From positions 3,033 to 50,532 of the forward strand of contig NZ_LN875034.1 of NCBI RefSeq assembly GCF_001282685.1: a DNA stretch of 47,500 nucleotides, read 5' to 3'. Shown one piece after another: positions 28,849 to 37,575 of the stretch (within the stretch, counting starts at the first letter, position 1; each line of letters starts with the position of its first letter). The translations under genes and the position numbers were made by a program. The notes beneath the pieces are model-generated. The model had not been told where the DNA came from, made no database searches, and saw only the letters and a program-made list of their open reading frames with translations. This DNA comes from Niameybacter massiliensis. GTDB taxonomy: Bacteria; Bacillota; Clostridia; Lachnospirales; Cellulosilyticaceae.

Positions 28849-30561
28849 ATGTTACTTAGCAAATTATTAGGTGAACGTATTAAGGAAAAACCAGGTGATG
28901 CAACAAGTATTAGTCATATTTATTTATTAAGAGGCGGATATATCAGACAAGTATCGAATGGTATTTACTCACTTTTAATGCCAGCAAAGCGTATTGCAAC
29001 TAAAATTGAAGATATTATTCGTGAAGAAATGGATGCTATTGATGGGCAAGAAGTTATGTTCCCAGTAGTACTTCCAGCAGATTTATGGCAAGAATCAGGT
29101 AGATTTGAAGGTGTAGGTAATGAGCTTGTAAGATTCAAAGATCGTTCAGGAAAAGATATGGTTCTTGGTATGACACATGAAGAGGCAGCAGTACATTTAG
29201 CACGTACAGAAGCGCGTTCATATGCTCAATATCCATTTATGATTTATCAAATTCAAACTAAATTTAGAGATGAACCAAGAGCGCGTGGGGGACTTATCCG
29301 TGTAAGAGAATTTACAATGAAAGATGCTTACTCATTCCATACTTCTCAAGAAGATTTAGAACAATACTATGAACAATGTTTACAAGCATACCATAATGTA
29401 TTTAGAAAAGCTGGTGTGCCAGAAGTAGTATGTGTTCAATCAGACACAGGTATGATGGGTGGTAAAGTAGCACATGAATTTATGTTACTTACTGATATTG
29501 GAGAGGATACAATCATTATCTGTGATTCTTGTGATTACCAATCAAATATGGAAGTAGCTATTTCTAAACTTGATAAATATGAGATTGCAGAAGAAGAAAT
29601 AAAAGAAAATCATACACCAGGCATTAAAGATATTGAATCTTTAGCAAATTTCTTTGGCGTAGAAACACATAGACTTTTAAAAGCTGCAGTATTCGAGGTT
29701 GAAGGTAGAAAAGAACCTCTTATTGTATTTGTTAGAGGAGATTTACAAGTAAATGAATCTAAACTTAGTAAAGTTGTTCAAGCAAATGTTACACCGCTTA
29801 CAAACTACGAAAATGTTGATTTAAACTTTGGTTTTATTGGGCCTGTAGGATTAAATGCAGGAAATGCACAAATTATATTTGATAGTTCATTAGAAGGTGA
29901 AACAAATTTAATTTGTGGGGCTAATAAAGATGATTATCATTTATCAGGCGTAAGTATAGTAAGAGATATAAATGTAGAAAGCTTCCATGATGTGGCTCAA
30001 GTAAATGAAGGTCATACATGCCCTCATTGTAATGGAAAGCTTCAATTCAAACGTGGGGTTGAAGTGGGTAATATATTCCAGTTAGGCACAAAATATACAG
30101 AAAGTATGCATATGACATATACCGATAAAGATGGAAAAGCAAAAACACCTATCATGGGTTGTTATGGCATAGGAGTAGGACGTTTACTTGCTTGTATCAT
30201 TGAATCTCATCATGATGAATATGGTCCAATTTGGCCAATTTCAGTTGCACCATGGCAAGTACACATTTGTGTATTAGGTAGCAAAAAAATAGATATGAAT
30301 GAAGTTGGAACAGATATTTATAACCGTCTAAATAATAAATGGGAAGTTATCATGGATGATCGTAATATGGGACCAGGTGCGAAATTTGCAGATGCAGACC
30401 TTTTAGGTATTCCAGTACGTATTGTAGTAGGTGAAAGAAATCTTGAAAATGGACAAGTTGAATTAATGACAAGAGATAAATCAGTTAAAAAATTGATTAA
30501 TATTTCAGATCTTGAGCAAGAGGTAGAAACTCTTATCACAGAACTTAAAAATCAATTATAG
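28849..30561 (+). CDS. proS: Prolyl-tRNA synthetase (bacterial type)
   Basis: Class II synthetase that charges tRNA-Pro. The 570 residues show motif 1-2 region segments GMTHEEAAVHLAR and FRDEPRARGGLIRVREF, a large insertion (about 225-400) as in bacterial-type ProRS with its editing domain, motif 3 GCYGIGVGRLL, and the C-terminal anticodon-binding domain. The frame continues upstream into the T-box terminator; the ATG at 28849 has AGGGAG 8 nt before it and gives the known N-terminus. A YbaK deacylase gene, which clears Cys-tRNA-Pro in other bacteria, is 14 kb away. Confidence 0.97.
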   Translation: MLLSKLLGERIKEKPGDATSISHIYLLRGGYIRQVSNGIYSLLMPAKRIATKIEDIIREEMDAIDGQEVMFPVVLPADLWQESGRFEGVGNELVRFKDRSGKDMVLGMTHEEAAVHLARTEARSYAQYPFMIYQIQTKFRDEPRARGGLIRVREFTMKDAYSFHTSQEDLEQYYEQCLQAYHNVFRKAGVPEVVCVQSDTGMMGGKVAHEFMLLTDIGEDTIIICDSCDYQSNMEVAISKLDKYEIAEEEIKENHTPGIKDIESLANFFGVETHRLLKAAVFEVEGRKEPLIVFVRGDLQVNESKLSKVVQANVTPLTNYENVDLNFGFIGPVGLNAGNAQIIFDSSLEGETNLICGANKDDYHLSGVSIVRDINVESFHDVAQVNEGHTCPHCNGKLQFKRGVEVGNIFQLGTKYTESMHMTYTDKDGKAKTPIMGCYGIGVGRLLACIIESHHDEYGPIWPISVAPWQVHICVLGSKKIDMNEVGTDIYNRLNNKWEVIMDDRNMGPGAKFADADLLGIPVRIVVGERNLENGQVELMTRDKSVKKLINISDLEQEVETLITELKNQL

Positions 30562-30616
30562 GATTGATAAATAAAGCCATTTTTTTAATAATAAATAAGT
30601 AAAATTAATATAGGAC

Positions 30617-30659
30617 AAAATAAGTACTCGAGGAAACATAGAGTACTTATTTTTATTTT
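30617..30659 (+). terminator. Terminator after proS
   Basis: AAAATAAGTACTC (30617-30629) pairs with 30641-30653, followed by a T-rich run. Confidence 0.88.
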
Positions 30660-30718
30660 ACAGAAAATTGCATATAATATTAGAGCTATGTTATTATCGT
30701 CAGTATAAGGGGGAAATT

Positions 30719-32254
30719 ATGAAACAAATCTTAAAAGTACTATTTAGTCGTCTATTTATTGTCGGTCTACTTATACTTATACAAGCGATTATTTTAGGAA
30801 TTGGAATTTGGAAATTAACTAATTACTTCGTATATATGTATATTCTATTTACTATAATTAGTATAGCAGTAGTAATTTATATATTGAATAAGAAGGATAA
30901 TCCTTCTTATAAATTAGCATGGACGATACCAATATTATTATTTCCAATATTTGGTGGTCTTTTTTATTTAGTATTTGGAGGAGATAAAACAAGTAAAGCT
31001 TTTAAAAAATCTGTAAAAAGAACTTATGAAGATACAAAAGGTTTCTTGATTCAGAATGAAGAATTAATAAAACAATTGCAAGAAAACGATAAAAATATTG
31101 CAAAACAAGTTAAATATATTTATAACTATTCTAGTTTCCCTGTGTATAAAAATACAAAAGCTCAATATTTGTCTCCCGGTGAAAATTTCTTTAATGTCTT
31201 AAAAGACGAATTAAAAAAAGCTAAGTACTTTATCTTTATGGAGTACTTTATTATTGAAGAAGGAGTTATGTGGGATAGCATACTTGATATCTTAGTTGAG
31301 AAAGTAAATGAAGGGGTAGAGGTACGGGTTCTTTATGATGATGCAGGATGTATTCAAACATTACCTTATAAATATCATGAAAAATTACAAAGTTTAGGAA
31401 TACAGGTGATTGTATTTAATGAGATACAGCCTAAATTATCTTTAAAGATGAATAATAGAGATCATAAGAAGATAACAGTAATCGATGGAGTAGTTGGTTT
31501 TACAGGAGGGGCAAATCTAGCAGATGAATATATTAATGCTGTTGTTAAACATGGTCAATGGAAAGATGCCAGTATATTACTAAAAGGAGATGCAGTAACA
31601 AGTTTAACATTAATGTTTTTACAAAGTTGGAATTTTGATAGGTCAGAAAAAAATAGAGAGGATTATAAACGATATTTAGTTAGAATACCAGATAAGTTCA
31701 ATAATGAAGGCTATGTTCAACCTTATGCAGATAGTCCTCTTGATGAAGAGACTGTTGGAGAAAATGTTTATATCAATATGATTAATCAAGCGAAGGAATA
31801 TGTATATATAAATACACCATACTTGATTATAGATAATGAGCTTATGACAGCATTAACATTAGCAGCTAAAAGTGGTATAGATATTAGAATAGTAACACCA
31901 CATATTGCAGATAAATGGTACGTTCATCTTTTAACAAGGGCATATTATCAACAGCTTATAGAAGCCGGAGTTAAAATCTATGAATATACACCAGGCTTTA
32001 TACATTCAAAAACTTTTGTAGTAGATGATGAAATAGGAGTTGTGGGAACAATTAATTTAGATTTTAGAAGCTTATATTTGCACTTTGAATGTGGAGTATT
32101 TATGTATAAGACATTAGCGATAGAAGAGATTAAGCAAGATTTTTTAGAAACATTAGAAGTTTGTTTGCCTATTACATTAGAAGAATGTCACAATGTAAAA
32201 TGGTATACGAGATTAATGCGATCAGTTATTAGATGTTTTGCACCCCTTATGTAG
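30719..32254 (+). CDS. cls: Cardiolipin synthase, phospholipase D family
   Basis: Makes cardiolipin from two phosphatidylglycerol molecules at the membrane. The 511 residues begin with two membrane spans (about 10-30 and 38-58), then PLDc N-terminal segment (PSYKLAWTIPILLFPIFGGL) and two HKD motifs: HKKITVID followed by GFTGGANLADEY, and HSKTFVVD followed by GTINLDFRS. The ATG at 30719 has AAGGGGG upstream; the longer open frame has no better site. Single gene. Confidence 0.95.
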   Translation: MKQILKVLFSRLFIVGLLILIQAIILGIGIWKLTNYFVYMYILFTIISIAVVIYILNKKDNPSYKLAWTIPILLFPIFGGLFYLVFGGDKTSKAFKKSVKRTYEDTKGFLIQNEELIKQLQENDKNIAKQVKYIYNYSSFPVYKNTKAQYLSPGENFFNVLKDELKKAKYFIFMEYFIIEEGVMWDSILDILVEKVNEGVEVRVLYDDAGCIQTLPYKYHEKLQSLGIQVIVFNEIQPKLSLKMNNRDHKKITVIDGVVGFTGGANLADEYINAVVKHGQWKDASILLKGDAVTSLTLMFLQSWNFDRSEKNREDYKRYLVRIPDKFNNEGYVQPYADSPLDEETVGENVYINMINQAKEYVYINTPYLIIDNELMTALTLAAKSGIDIRIVTPHIADKWYVHLLTRAYYQQLIEAGVKIYEYTPGFIHSKTFVVDDEIGVVGTINLDFRSLYLHFECGVFMYKTLAIEEIKQDFLETLEVCLPITLEECHNVKWYTRLMRSVIRCFAPLM

Positions 32255-32293
32255 TAAAGCCATAATTATTTAGACTTTTATATAGGGATTATG

Positions 32294-32321
32294 TAGACAT
32301 CATGGATAAATATGGTATAAT
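32294..32321 (+). promoter_or_regulatory. Promoter of candidate small RNA
   Basis: TAGACA (32294-32299), a 16-bp spacer and consensus TATAAT (32316-32321), with no gene start for 170 bp but a terminator 80 bp further on. Confidence 0.6.
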
Positions 32322-32327
32322 ATAGGC

Positions 32328-32407
32328 GTATGTAATGCTATTCAACCCGTAAAATTTCATAATACCAACCTAAAAGAGGCACTTCCTAAATGGAGGTGCC
32401 TCTTTAT
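32328..32407 (+). ncRNA. Candidate small RNA or leader of about 80 nt
   Basis: Defined by a promoter at 32294-32321 and a terminator at 32373-32405. It holds no open frame longer than five codons. The 5' part has unpaired C-rich patches (CAACCCG, ACCAACC) of the kind seen in small RNAs that pair with ribosome sites. It matches no riboswitch class that I can recall. It could also be the attenuated leader of the M15 peptidase gene. Confidence 0.45.
32373..32405 (+). terminator. Terminator of candidate small RNA
   Basis: AAAGAGGCACTTCC (32373-32386) pairs with 32392-32405 around TAAAT, one G-U pair. The stem ends in TTT, then ATTATT. Confidence 0.8.
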
Positions 32408-32492
32408 TATTAAATTCGTATGAACTTAGAGATAGGAGCTTGAATATAATTAAGTATAAGTTTAGGTATATTATATGATATGGGGTGACTAA

Positions 32493-33212
32493 ATGATAGA
32501 AATGTGCAGAGATATTAATGAATTACATCCTAAGGTTAAAGAATTAGCAGAAGCACTATTAGAATTATGTAAAAGAGAAGGATTAAATATAAAAATAGGA
32601 GAAACCTATCGAACAGTTGAAAGGCAAGATTATCTTTATGAACAAGGTAGAACAAGACCAGGCAATATTGTAACAAATGCTAGAGGAAGTAGTATGTCAT
32701 CTTATCATCAATGGAGATTAGCTTTTGATATTTATCAAAATATAAAAGGAGCTGAATATGATAGTAATATTTTGAAAAGAGTAGGAAAGTTAGGTCAAAG
32801 TATAGGATTAGAATGGGGAGGAAGTTGGTCTAGTTTTTCTGATACACCTCATTTTCAATATACTTTTGGATTATCAATAAAAGATCTAAATTTAGGGAAA
32901 AAGCCACCAGAATATATTTCAACAGTTGAAAAAATAGATCAAGAATACGAAAAAGCAGTAAATACTTTGATAGAAAAACAAATTATCAATATAAAAAATG
33001 CATGGTATCCACAGCCTACTGTAAGATATACCGCCCAACTAGTTGAAAAAATAAGCTTAGAACTAATTAAATTAGATTATGACTTACAAATTAAAATATT
33101 GAATAATAAAGGCATCGTAATAGAAGTTGAAAAATGGAAGAAGCAAGAATATAAAGAAGAAGATATAAAAGCACTAATAAAAAAAGTAGCTGTATATTTA
33201 ACAAAACAGTAG
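32493..33212 (+). CDS. M15 family peptidase (CwlK/endolysin-like)
   Basis: A zinc peptidase of the M15 family, similar to the L-alanyl-D-glutamate endopeptidases of phages and CwlK. Residues about 5-130 hold the fold, with zinc-binding His72 and Asp79 in SSYHQWRLAFDIY and His120 in SDTPHFQY. A 100-residue C-terminal part (about 140-239), charged and helical, may be a wall-binding region. There is no signal peptide, so export would need lysis, a holin or another route. GGGGTGAC precedes the ATG. 239 residues. Confidence 0.82.
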   Translation: MIEMCRDINELHPKVKELAEALLELCKREGLNIKIGETYRTVERQDYLYEQGRTRPGNIVTNARGSSMSSYHQWRLAFDIYQNIKGAEYDSNILKRVGKLGQSIGLEWGGSWSSFSDTPHFQYTFGLSIKDLNLGKKPPEYISTVEKIDQEYEKAVNTLIEKQIINIKNAWYPQPTVRYTAQLVEKISLELIKLDYDLQIKILNNKGIVIEVEKWKKQEYKEEDIKALIKKVAVYLTKQ

Positions 33213-33239
33213 AGGGGATTCAATAAGAATCTCCTTTTT
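33213..33239 (+). terminator. Terminator after M15 peptidase gene
   Basis: AGGGGATTC and GAATCTCCT (33213-33235, one G-U pair) around AATAA, followed by TTTT. It begins at the stop codon. Confidence 0.82.
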
Positions 33240-33262
33240 ACATGTAAAAAAGTATGAGAACA

Positions 33263-33291
33263 TTGTAATTACTGATATAATAAATAGGTAG
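33263..33291 (+). promoter_or_regulatory. Promoter of HAD phosphatase gene
   Basis: TTGTAA (33263-33268), 17-bp spacer with TG extension, TATAAT (33286-33291), about 45 bp before the gene. Confidence 0.7.
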
Positions 33292-33334
33292 TTTAAAATA
33301 TATAAAATAGTTTAGAACAAATAGGAGAACTAAA

Positions 33335-34141
33335 ATGTATAAATTAATTGCACTTGATATGGATGGTACTCTTTTAAGAGAAGATAAAACAATATCACAA
33401 AATACAAAGGAAGCAATAAAAAAGGCAAAAGAAAAAGGTGTTAAAATTGTCTTAGCATCGGGGCGCCCAATCGAAGGAATTGAGCGTTACTTAGAAGAAC
33501 TTGAATTATTAGATCAAGATGATTATGTAGTAAGCTTTAATGGGGCTATTGTACAAAATACAAATACGAAAGAGGTAGTTAGTCGTATTACCTTAACAGG
33601 ACAAGATCTCGAATATTTATATCAACTTTCACAAGAATTAGGAGTAAATATTCATGCCTTTTCAAAAGATGGATGTATTACACCAAGAATGTCAGCTTAT
33701 ACAATCTTAGAAGGTGAAATCAATGGTATTGCGGTACACGAAGTAGATTTTAATGAAGTTCCTAAAAATGAAGAACTTATTAAAATCATGATGATAGATG
33801 AACCAGAAATCTTACAAAAAGCTATTGAGAAATTACCTAAAGAAGTTTATGACAAATATACAGTCGTAAGAAGTGCACCATTTTTCTTAGAGTTTTTAGA
33901 TAAACGTGTAAATAAAGGTGCAGGAGTAGAAGCTTTAGCGAAATGTTTAAATATTAAGCAAGAAGAAGTTATTTGTATGGGTGATGCTGGAAATGATGAA
34001 CATATGATTCGTTATGCAGGTCTTGGTGTGGCTATGGAGAATGCTTTTGAAGAGGTAAAAGCAATTGCTGACTTTGTTACTAAATCAAATGATGAAGATG
34101 GTGTAGCATACGTTATTGAAAAATTTATATTAGAAGTGTAA
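33335..34141 (+). CDS. Cof-type HAD superfamily phosphatase
   Basis: A 268-residue cytoplasmic phosphatase of the Cof/class IIB HAD group, which act on sugar phosphates, nucleotides and flavins. Motif I is DMDGT with nucleophile Asp8, motif II is ASGRP, and motifs III-IV are Lys plus GDAGNDEHMI. The cap domain lies in about 85-190. The substrate cannot be told from sequence. AGGAG lies 8 nt before the ATG. Single gene. Confidence 0.93.
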   Translation: MYKLIALDMDGTLLREDKTISQNTKEAIKKAKEKGVKIVLASGRPIEGIERYLEELELLDQDDYVVSFNGAIVQNTNTKEVVSRITLTGQDLEYLYQLSQELGVNIHAFSKDGCITPRMSAYTILEGEINGIAVHEVDFNEVPKNEELIKIMMIDEPEILQKAIEKLPKEVYDKYTVVRSAPFFLEFLDKRVNKGAGVEALAKCLNIKQEEVICMGDAGNDEHMIRYAGLGVAMENAFEEVKAIADFVTKSNDEDGVAYVIEKFILEV

Positions 34142-34222
34142 TAAACATGTTGAGTATTTTTAATTAGATTGTAATATAAATATGATAATCTAAAGATAAG
34201 CAAACAAAGGGAGGACTTTAGC

Positions 34223-34849
34223 ATGAAGAAAAAAATAGCAGTCATCTTATTAGCCTTAAGTGCAATAGGCCTATCTGGATGTACACAACAATTAGATCAA
34301 GTGAATCCTTTAGAAGAACAAGTTACTACGTTACAAAAAGAGAATGAAAATTTAGCAAAACAAGTTGAAAGCTTAACAAAGCAAATTGATGAATTAATGG
34401 AGCAAAATACAAAATTACAAGAGGAGATACAAGTTTTAGATGAAGAGCAGTATACTCTTTATACTAGAGATGTAGATTCTTGGGAGATTGTAGAGTTAGA
34501 AACAATAAGTTTATCAAAAGATGAAACTATAAAAGAGAAACTTCAGCAGATAGCGAATGAAATTTCAAAGACATGTTTCGAAAATCTTGAAATAAAGGTA
34601 GAAGAAATTAAGACAATTGGAAATAAAGAAATTGCAACAATAAATCTTAAAGATAATGAAGAAGAATTAAATTGGATGAGTAATTATTTTCAAGGATCAA
34701 CAGGAGCTGGAGTAACGTTAACAATTTTAGAAGAAAGTCTGCTCCAAAGAAAATCTAACTATACATGGATAGATGGGATTGAGTTAGTTTATAATGGAGA
34801 AACATTAAGTAGTTCTCATATTGAGCTTGGTAATATCTTATATCGTTAG
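34223..34849 (+). CDS. Lipoprotein with coiled coil, possible GerMN-like domain
   Basis: A 208-residue lipoprotein. The signal peptide ends at the lipobox LSGC (Cys20). Residues about 27-75 are a clear heptad coiled coil (QVTTLQKENENLAKQVESL onward). The C-terminal part (about 80-208) has the layout of a GerMN sporulation/germination domain, ending WIDGIELVYNGE, but this is a weak match by eye. Probably on the outer face of the membrane. GGGAGG precedes the ATG. Confidence 0.7.
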   Translation: MKKKIAVILLALSAIGLSGCTQQLDQVNPLEEQVTTLQKENENLAKQVESLTKQIDELMEQNTKLQEEIQVLDEEQYTLYTRDVDSWEIVELETISLSKDETIKEKLQQIANEISKTCFENLEIKVEEIKTIGNKEIATINLKDNEEELNWMSNYFQGSTGAGVTLTILEESLLQRKSNYTWIDGIELVYNGETLSSSHIELGNILYR

Positions 34850-34851
34850 TG

Positions 34852-34885
34852 ATAAGTCTCTTTATTTAATAAAGAGACTTATTTT
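34852..34885 (+). terminator. Terminator after lipoprotein gene
   Basis: ATAAGTCTCTTTAT (34852-34865) pairs with 34869-34882 around TTA, then TTT. Confidence 0.85.
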
Positions 34886-35069
34886 ATTATATTAGCTGTA
34901 AAAAAGTAAAATAGAGTGCATAAAAATTAAGATAATGTCATAATGAAAGATCAATAAAATTAATGATTGATATATAAAAAATATCTAGATAATCAAAAAT
35001 GAAGTGATAAATTATAGAGATATTAAACAAATATACCAAAAAAATAATACAAAAGACAAAATTATCTTA

Positions 35070-35097
35070 TTACCAAATTTGTATAAAATGTTATAAT
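35070..35097 (+). promoter_or_regulatory. Possible promoter of the solute-binding protein gene
   Basis: TTACCA (35070-35075), 16-bp spacer, TATAAT (35092-35097), leaving a leader of about 100 nt. The rest of the 34886-35202 gap is AT-rich with no other feature that I can support. Confidence 0.5.
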
Positions 35098-35202
35098 CAA
35101 TTTATAGCATAAATATATGAGAAGTGATCGATGAATAGGGCATAATTTAACTTACATAAAATCATCTATAAAAATTAAGTAAGTAAAAGGAGATGGATTT
35201 CA

Positions 35203-36543
35203 ATGAAGAAATTTCAAAAAGTATTAGCATTAGGACTAGCAGCAACAATGCTTGGGGGAGTATTTGTAGGCTGTAATTCACAACCAGCGACTGAAAAACC
35301 AGCAGAAGAAAAGCCAGCAACTGAAAAACCAGCAGAAGAAAAACCAGCAGAGGAACCAGCTGCTCCTGCTTCAATTAGAGTTGTATCAATGTTTGGTGGT
35401 ACAGATCCAAATGCAGTAACATTTGATAATTTAGTAGCAAAATATCAAGATGCTAATCCAAATGTTACAGTAGAAGTTGAATCAGCTACAGCTGATGAAA
35501 CATGGAAATCAAATGTACTTACAGATTTTGCAGCAGGTAATGAACCAGATGTACTTCATTTCTTTACAGATGTTACATCAAAAACAATTGTAGAACAAGG
35601 TAAAGTTGTTCCAATTTCAGAAATTCAATCAGTATACCCAGATTATGCTTCAAACATTAACCCAGCTGCTTTAAAATCAGCTACATGTCCAGATGGTGTT
35701 CAATATGCTATCCCAACACATGGTTACTATGAAGGTATTTTTGTTAATACAGATTTATTTGAAGCTAACGGAGTAGATCTTCCAACAGATTGGGCTAAAT
35801 TAGAAAATGCTATTACAGCATTTGCTAAAACAGATATCACACCTATTGCAGTAGCGTTAGGACATATTCCTCACTATTGGATTGAACATCTTATCTTAGC
35901 TGAAGGTGGTGTTCAAGACCATAGCAATAAAGATATCACAGCAGTTAAAGAATCATGGGTAAATGGTTTATCATACTTTAAAAAATTCAATGACATGGGT
36001 GCATTCCCTGTTGATACAGCAACAACACAAAATGATCTTGTAGAAGCTCAATTCATTAATAAACAAGCTGCTATGTTCTTAGATGGTAGCTGGGCTGTAG
36101 GTAAATTTGGTGATACAGAAACAGTTGCCCTTCTTCCAATTCCAGGTACAGGAAATGGGAAATGTGATGGTAAACAACTTATTTCTGGATTCTCAAGTGG
36201 CTTCTATATTACAAAGAAAGCTTGGGATGATCCAGCAAAACGTGAGGCAGCAGTTAAATTTGTTCAATCTATGACAACAACAGAAGCTATTGGTGAAATG
36301 GTAACTGTAGCTGGTGGTGGTGCTCCAGCAGCTAATGTAGGTGATCTTAAAGGTTTATCACCACTTGGAGCTAAAGGTGCTGCTATGGCAGGTGAAGCAA
36401 CAGCTGTAGATGGAGCTATTGATGGATGGCTTGCTAAACCAGCTTGGGAATACTTATTAAGTAAAGTTGCAGGTATTGCAGCAGGTACAGAAGACCCATC
36501 AGCAGTTGTTGATCAAATCATTACACTTAATAATGCGCAATAA
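35203..36543 (+). CDS. Orphan ABC transporter solute-binding lipoprotein (family 1)
   Basis: A 446-residue extracellular binding protein of the carbohydrate-type family 1. The lipobox FVGC gives Cys24. A linker (25-56) is built from repeated TEKPAEEKPA units. The binding domain starts at about 57 (IRVVSMFGGTDP) and has the usual NEPDVLHFF, GYYEGIFVNTDLF and AAMFLDGSWAVG segments. The ligand is probably a sugar. No permease or ATPase lies nearby, and strong terminators flank it. AAAGGAGAT precedes the ATG. Confidence 0.88.
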   Translation: MKKFQKVLALGLAATMLGGVFVGCNSQPATEKPAEEKPATEKPAEEKPAEEPAAPASIRVVSMFGGTDPNAVTFDNLVAKYQDANPNVTVEVESATADETWKSNVLTDFAAGNEPDVLHFFTDVTSKTIVEQGKVVPISEIQSVYPDYASNINPAALKSATCPDGVQYAIPTHGYYEGIFVNTDLFEANGVDLPTDWAKLENAITAFAKTDITPIAVALGHIPHYWIEHLILAEGGVQDHSNKDITAVKESWVNGLSYFKKFNDMGAFPVDTATTQNDLVEAQFINKQAAMFLDGSWAVGKFGDTETVALLPIPGTGNGKCDGKQLISGFSSGFYITKKAWDDPAKREAAVKFVQSMTTTEAIGEMVTVAGGGAPAANVGDLKGLSPLGAKGAAMAGEATAVDGAIDGWLAKPAWEYLLSKVAGIAAGTEDPSAVVDQIITLNNAQ

Positions 36544-36556
36544 ACCATTTAACAAT

Positions 36557-36593
36557 AAAAAGACATATGCTTAAAATAGCATATGTCTTTTTT
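36557..36593 (+). terminator. Terminator after solute-binding protein gene
   Basis: AAAAAGACATATGCT (36557-36571) pairs with 36578-36592 around TAAAAT, within a seven-T run. Confidence 0.9.
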
Positions 36594-36745
36594 TATATAT
36601 AAGAAATATAAATGTTATATAATGGGGAAATAAGAAAAATTACATAAAGTGAATAAAAATGCTTAAACTAATAACGTCACTATATTTACCTTTTAATATT
36701 CATTAACTAAAATAAAACTTAGTTTTTATGCTAGGGGGAATGAAG

Positions 36746-37555
36746 ATGGCAACACATATTATAGCCAATTCAACAAAAGATATAAGTTTAATAGATGAAA
36801 TGGATGTTAGTTTGATTAAGCAAACTATGGATAAGATAGCAGCTTTTCAAGCTGTTGTGCAGCAGACCTTAAGAAGAGAACATGACTATGGTGTCATACC
36901 TGGAACTTTAAAACCAACATTGCTCAAACCCGGAGGAGAGAAGATTTGTATGATGTTAGGTGTAAACCCAGAATATGAGATGATGGATCATGTTCAAGAT
37001 TATGAAAGAGGTTTTTTTGCGTATATTATTAGATGTACATTAAAAAAAGGTACAAAAAATGTAGCACAAGGATTAGGAAATTGTAATTCTTATGAAAAAA
37101 AATATAGGTGGATAAATAGTGACTACATTCCTGCAGGAATAGAATCGGAGAAAGTAAGACAATTTATAGACAAATATGGACGGCTCAAATACAAAATTCC
37201 TAACCCTGACCCTTGGGATCTTTCGAATACTATCTTAAAAATTGCCAAAAAAAGAGCTTTTATTGATGCTGTATTACAAGTAGCTTCATTGAGTGAAATA
37301 TTTACACAAGACCTTGAAGAAATGCAAGATTTCATTAAACAAGAAGAATTGATAAGCGCGGAGCTGATGCCTCCAAAAGAAGCAGCAGCAATTAAGATTA
37401 ACTTCGGGAAATATAAAAATAGGACGTTAAAAGAAATTTATAAAGAAGATCCTAAGTATTTTGAGTGGATAGCTCTTAATAGTAAAGATGAAATGATTAA
37501 AAAGGCTTGTGAAGTAATGAAGGAAGCAGCACAAATAAAAGAAGTGCAAGAATAA
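36746..37555 (+). CDS. Phage/ICE-type protein with ExoX-like C-terminal domain
   Basis: A 269-residue protein of a kind seen in prophages and conjugative elements of Firmicutes and Bacteroidetes. The N-terminal part has the segments REHDYGVIPGTLKPTLLKPG and later NTILKIAKKRAFIDAVL. The C-terminal 60 residues (INFGKYKNRTLKEIYKEDPKYFEWI) look like the small domain at the C-terminus of exonuclease X. Function unknown; a recombination or ssDNA role is only a guess from the company it keeps elsewhere. The ATG at 36746 has AGGGGG 7 nt upstream. No other phage gene is next to it. Confidence 0.65.
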   Translation: MATHIIANSTKDISLIDEMDVSLIKQTMDKIAAFQAVVQQTLRREHDYGVIPGTLKPTLLKPGGEKICMMLGVNPEYEMMDHVQDYERGFFAYIIRCTLKKGTKNVAQGLGNCNSYEKKYRWINSDYIPAGIESEKVRQFIDKYGRLKYKIPNPDPWDLSNTILKIAKKRAFIDAVLQVASLSEIFTQDLEEMQDFIKQEELISAELMPPKEAAAIKINFGKYKNRTLKEIYKEDPKYFEWIALNSKDEMIKKACEVMKEAAQIKEVQE

Positions 37556-37575
37556 ATCCTTGCACTTCTTTTATT
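37537..37575. terminator. Bidirectional terminator between convergent genes
   Basis: AAAAGAAGTGCAAG (37537-37550) pairs with 37559-37572. One arm is within the end of the phage-type gene and the other enters the end of the acyltransferase gene. Confidence 0.85.

Noticed and set aside
35284-35362. Repeats in the solute-binding protein gene as a CRISPR or mobile element
   Set aside because: They are in-frame codon repeats for a proline/glutamate linker after the lipobox, which is common in Gram-positive lipoproteins.
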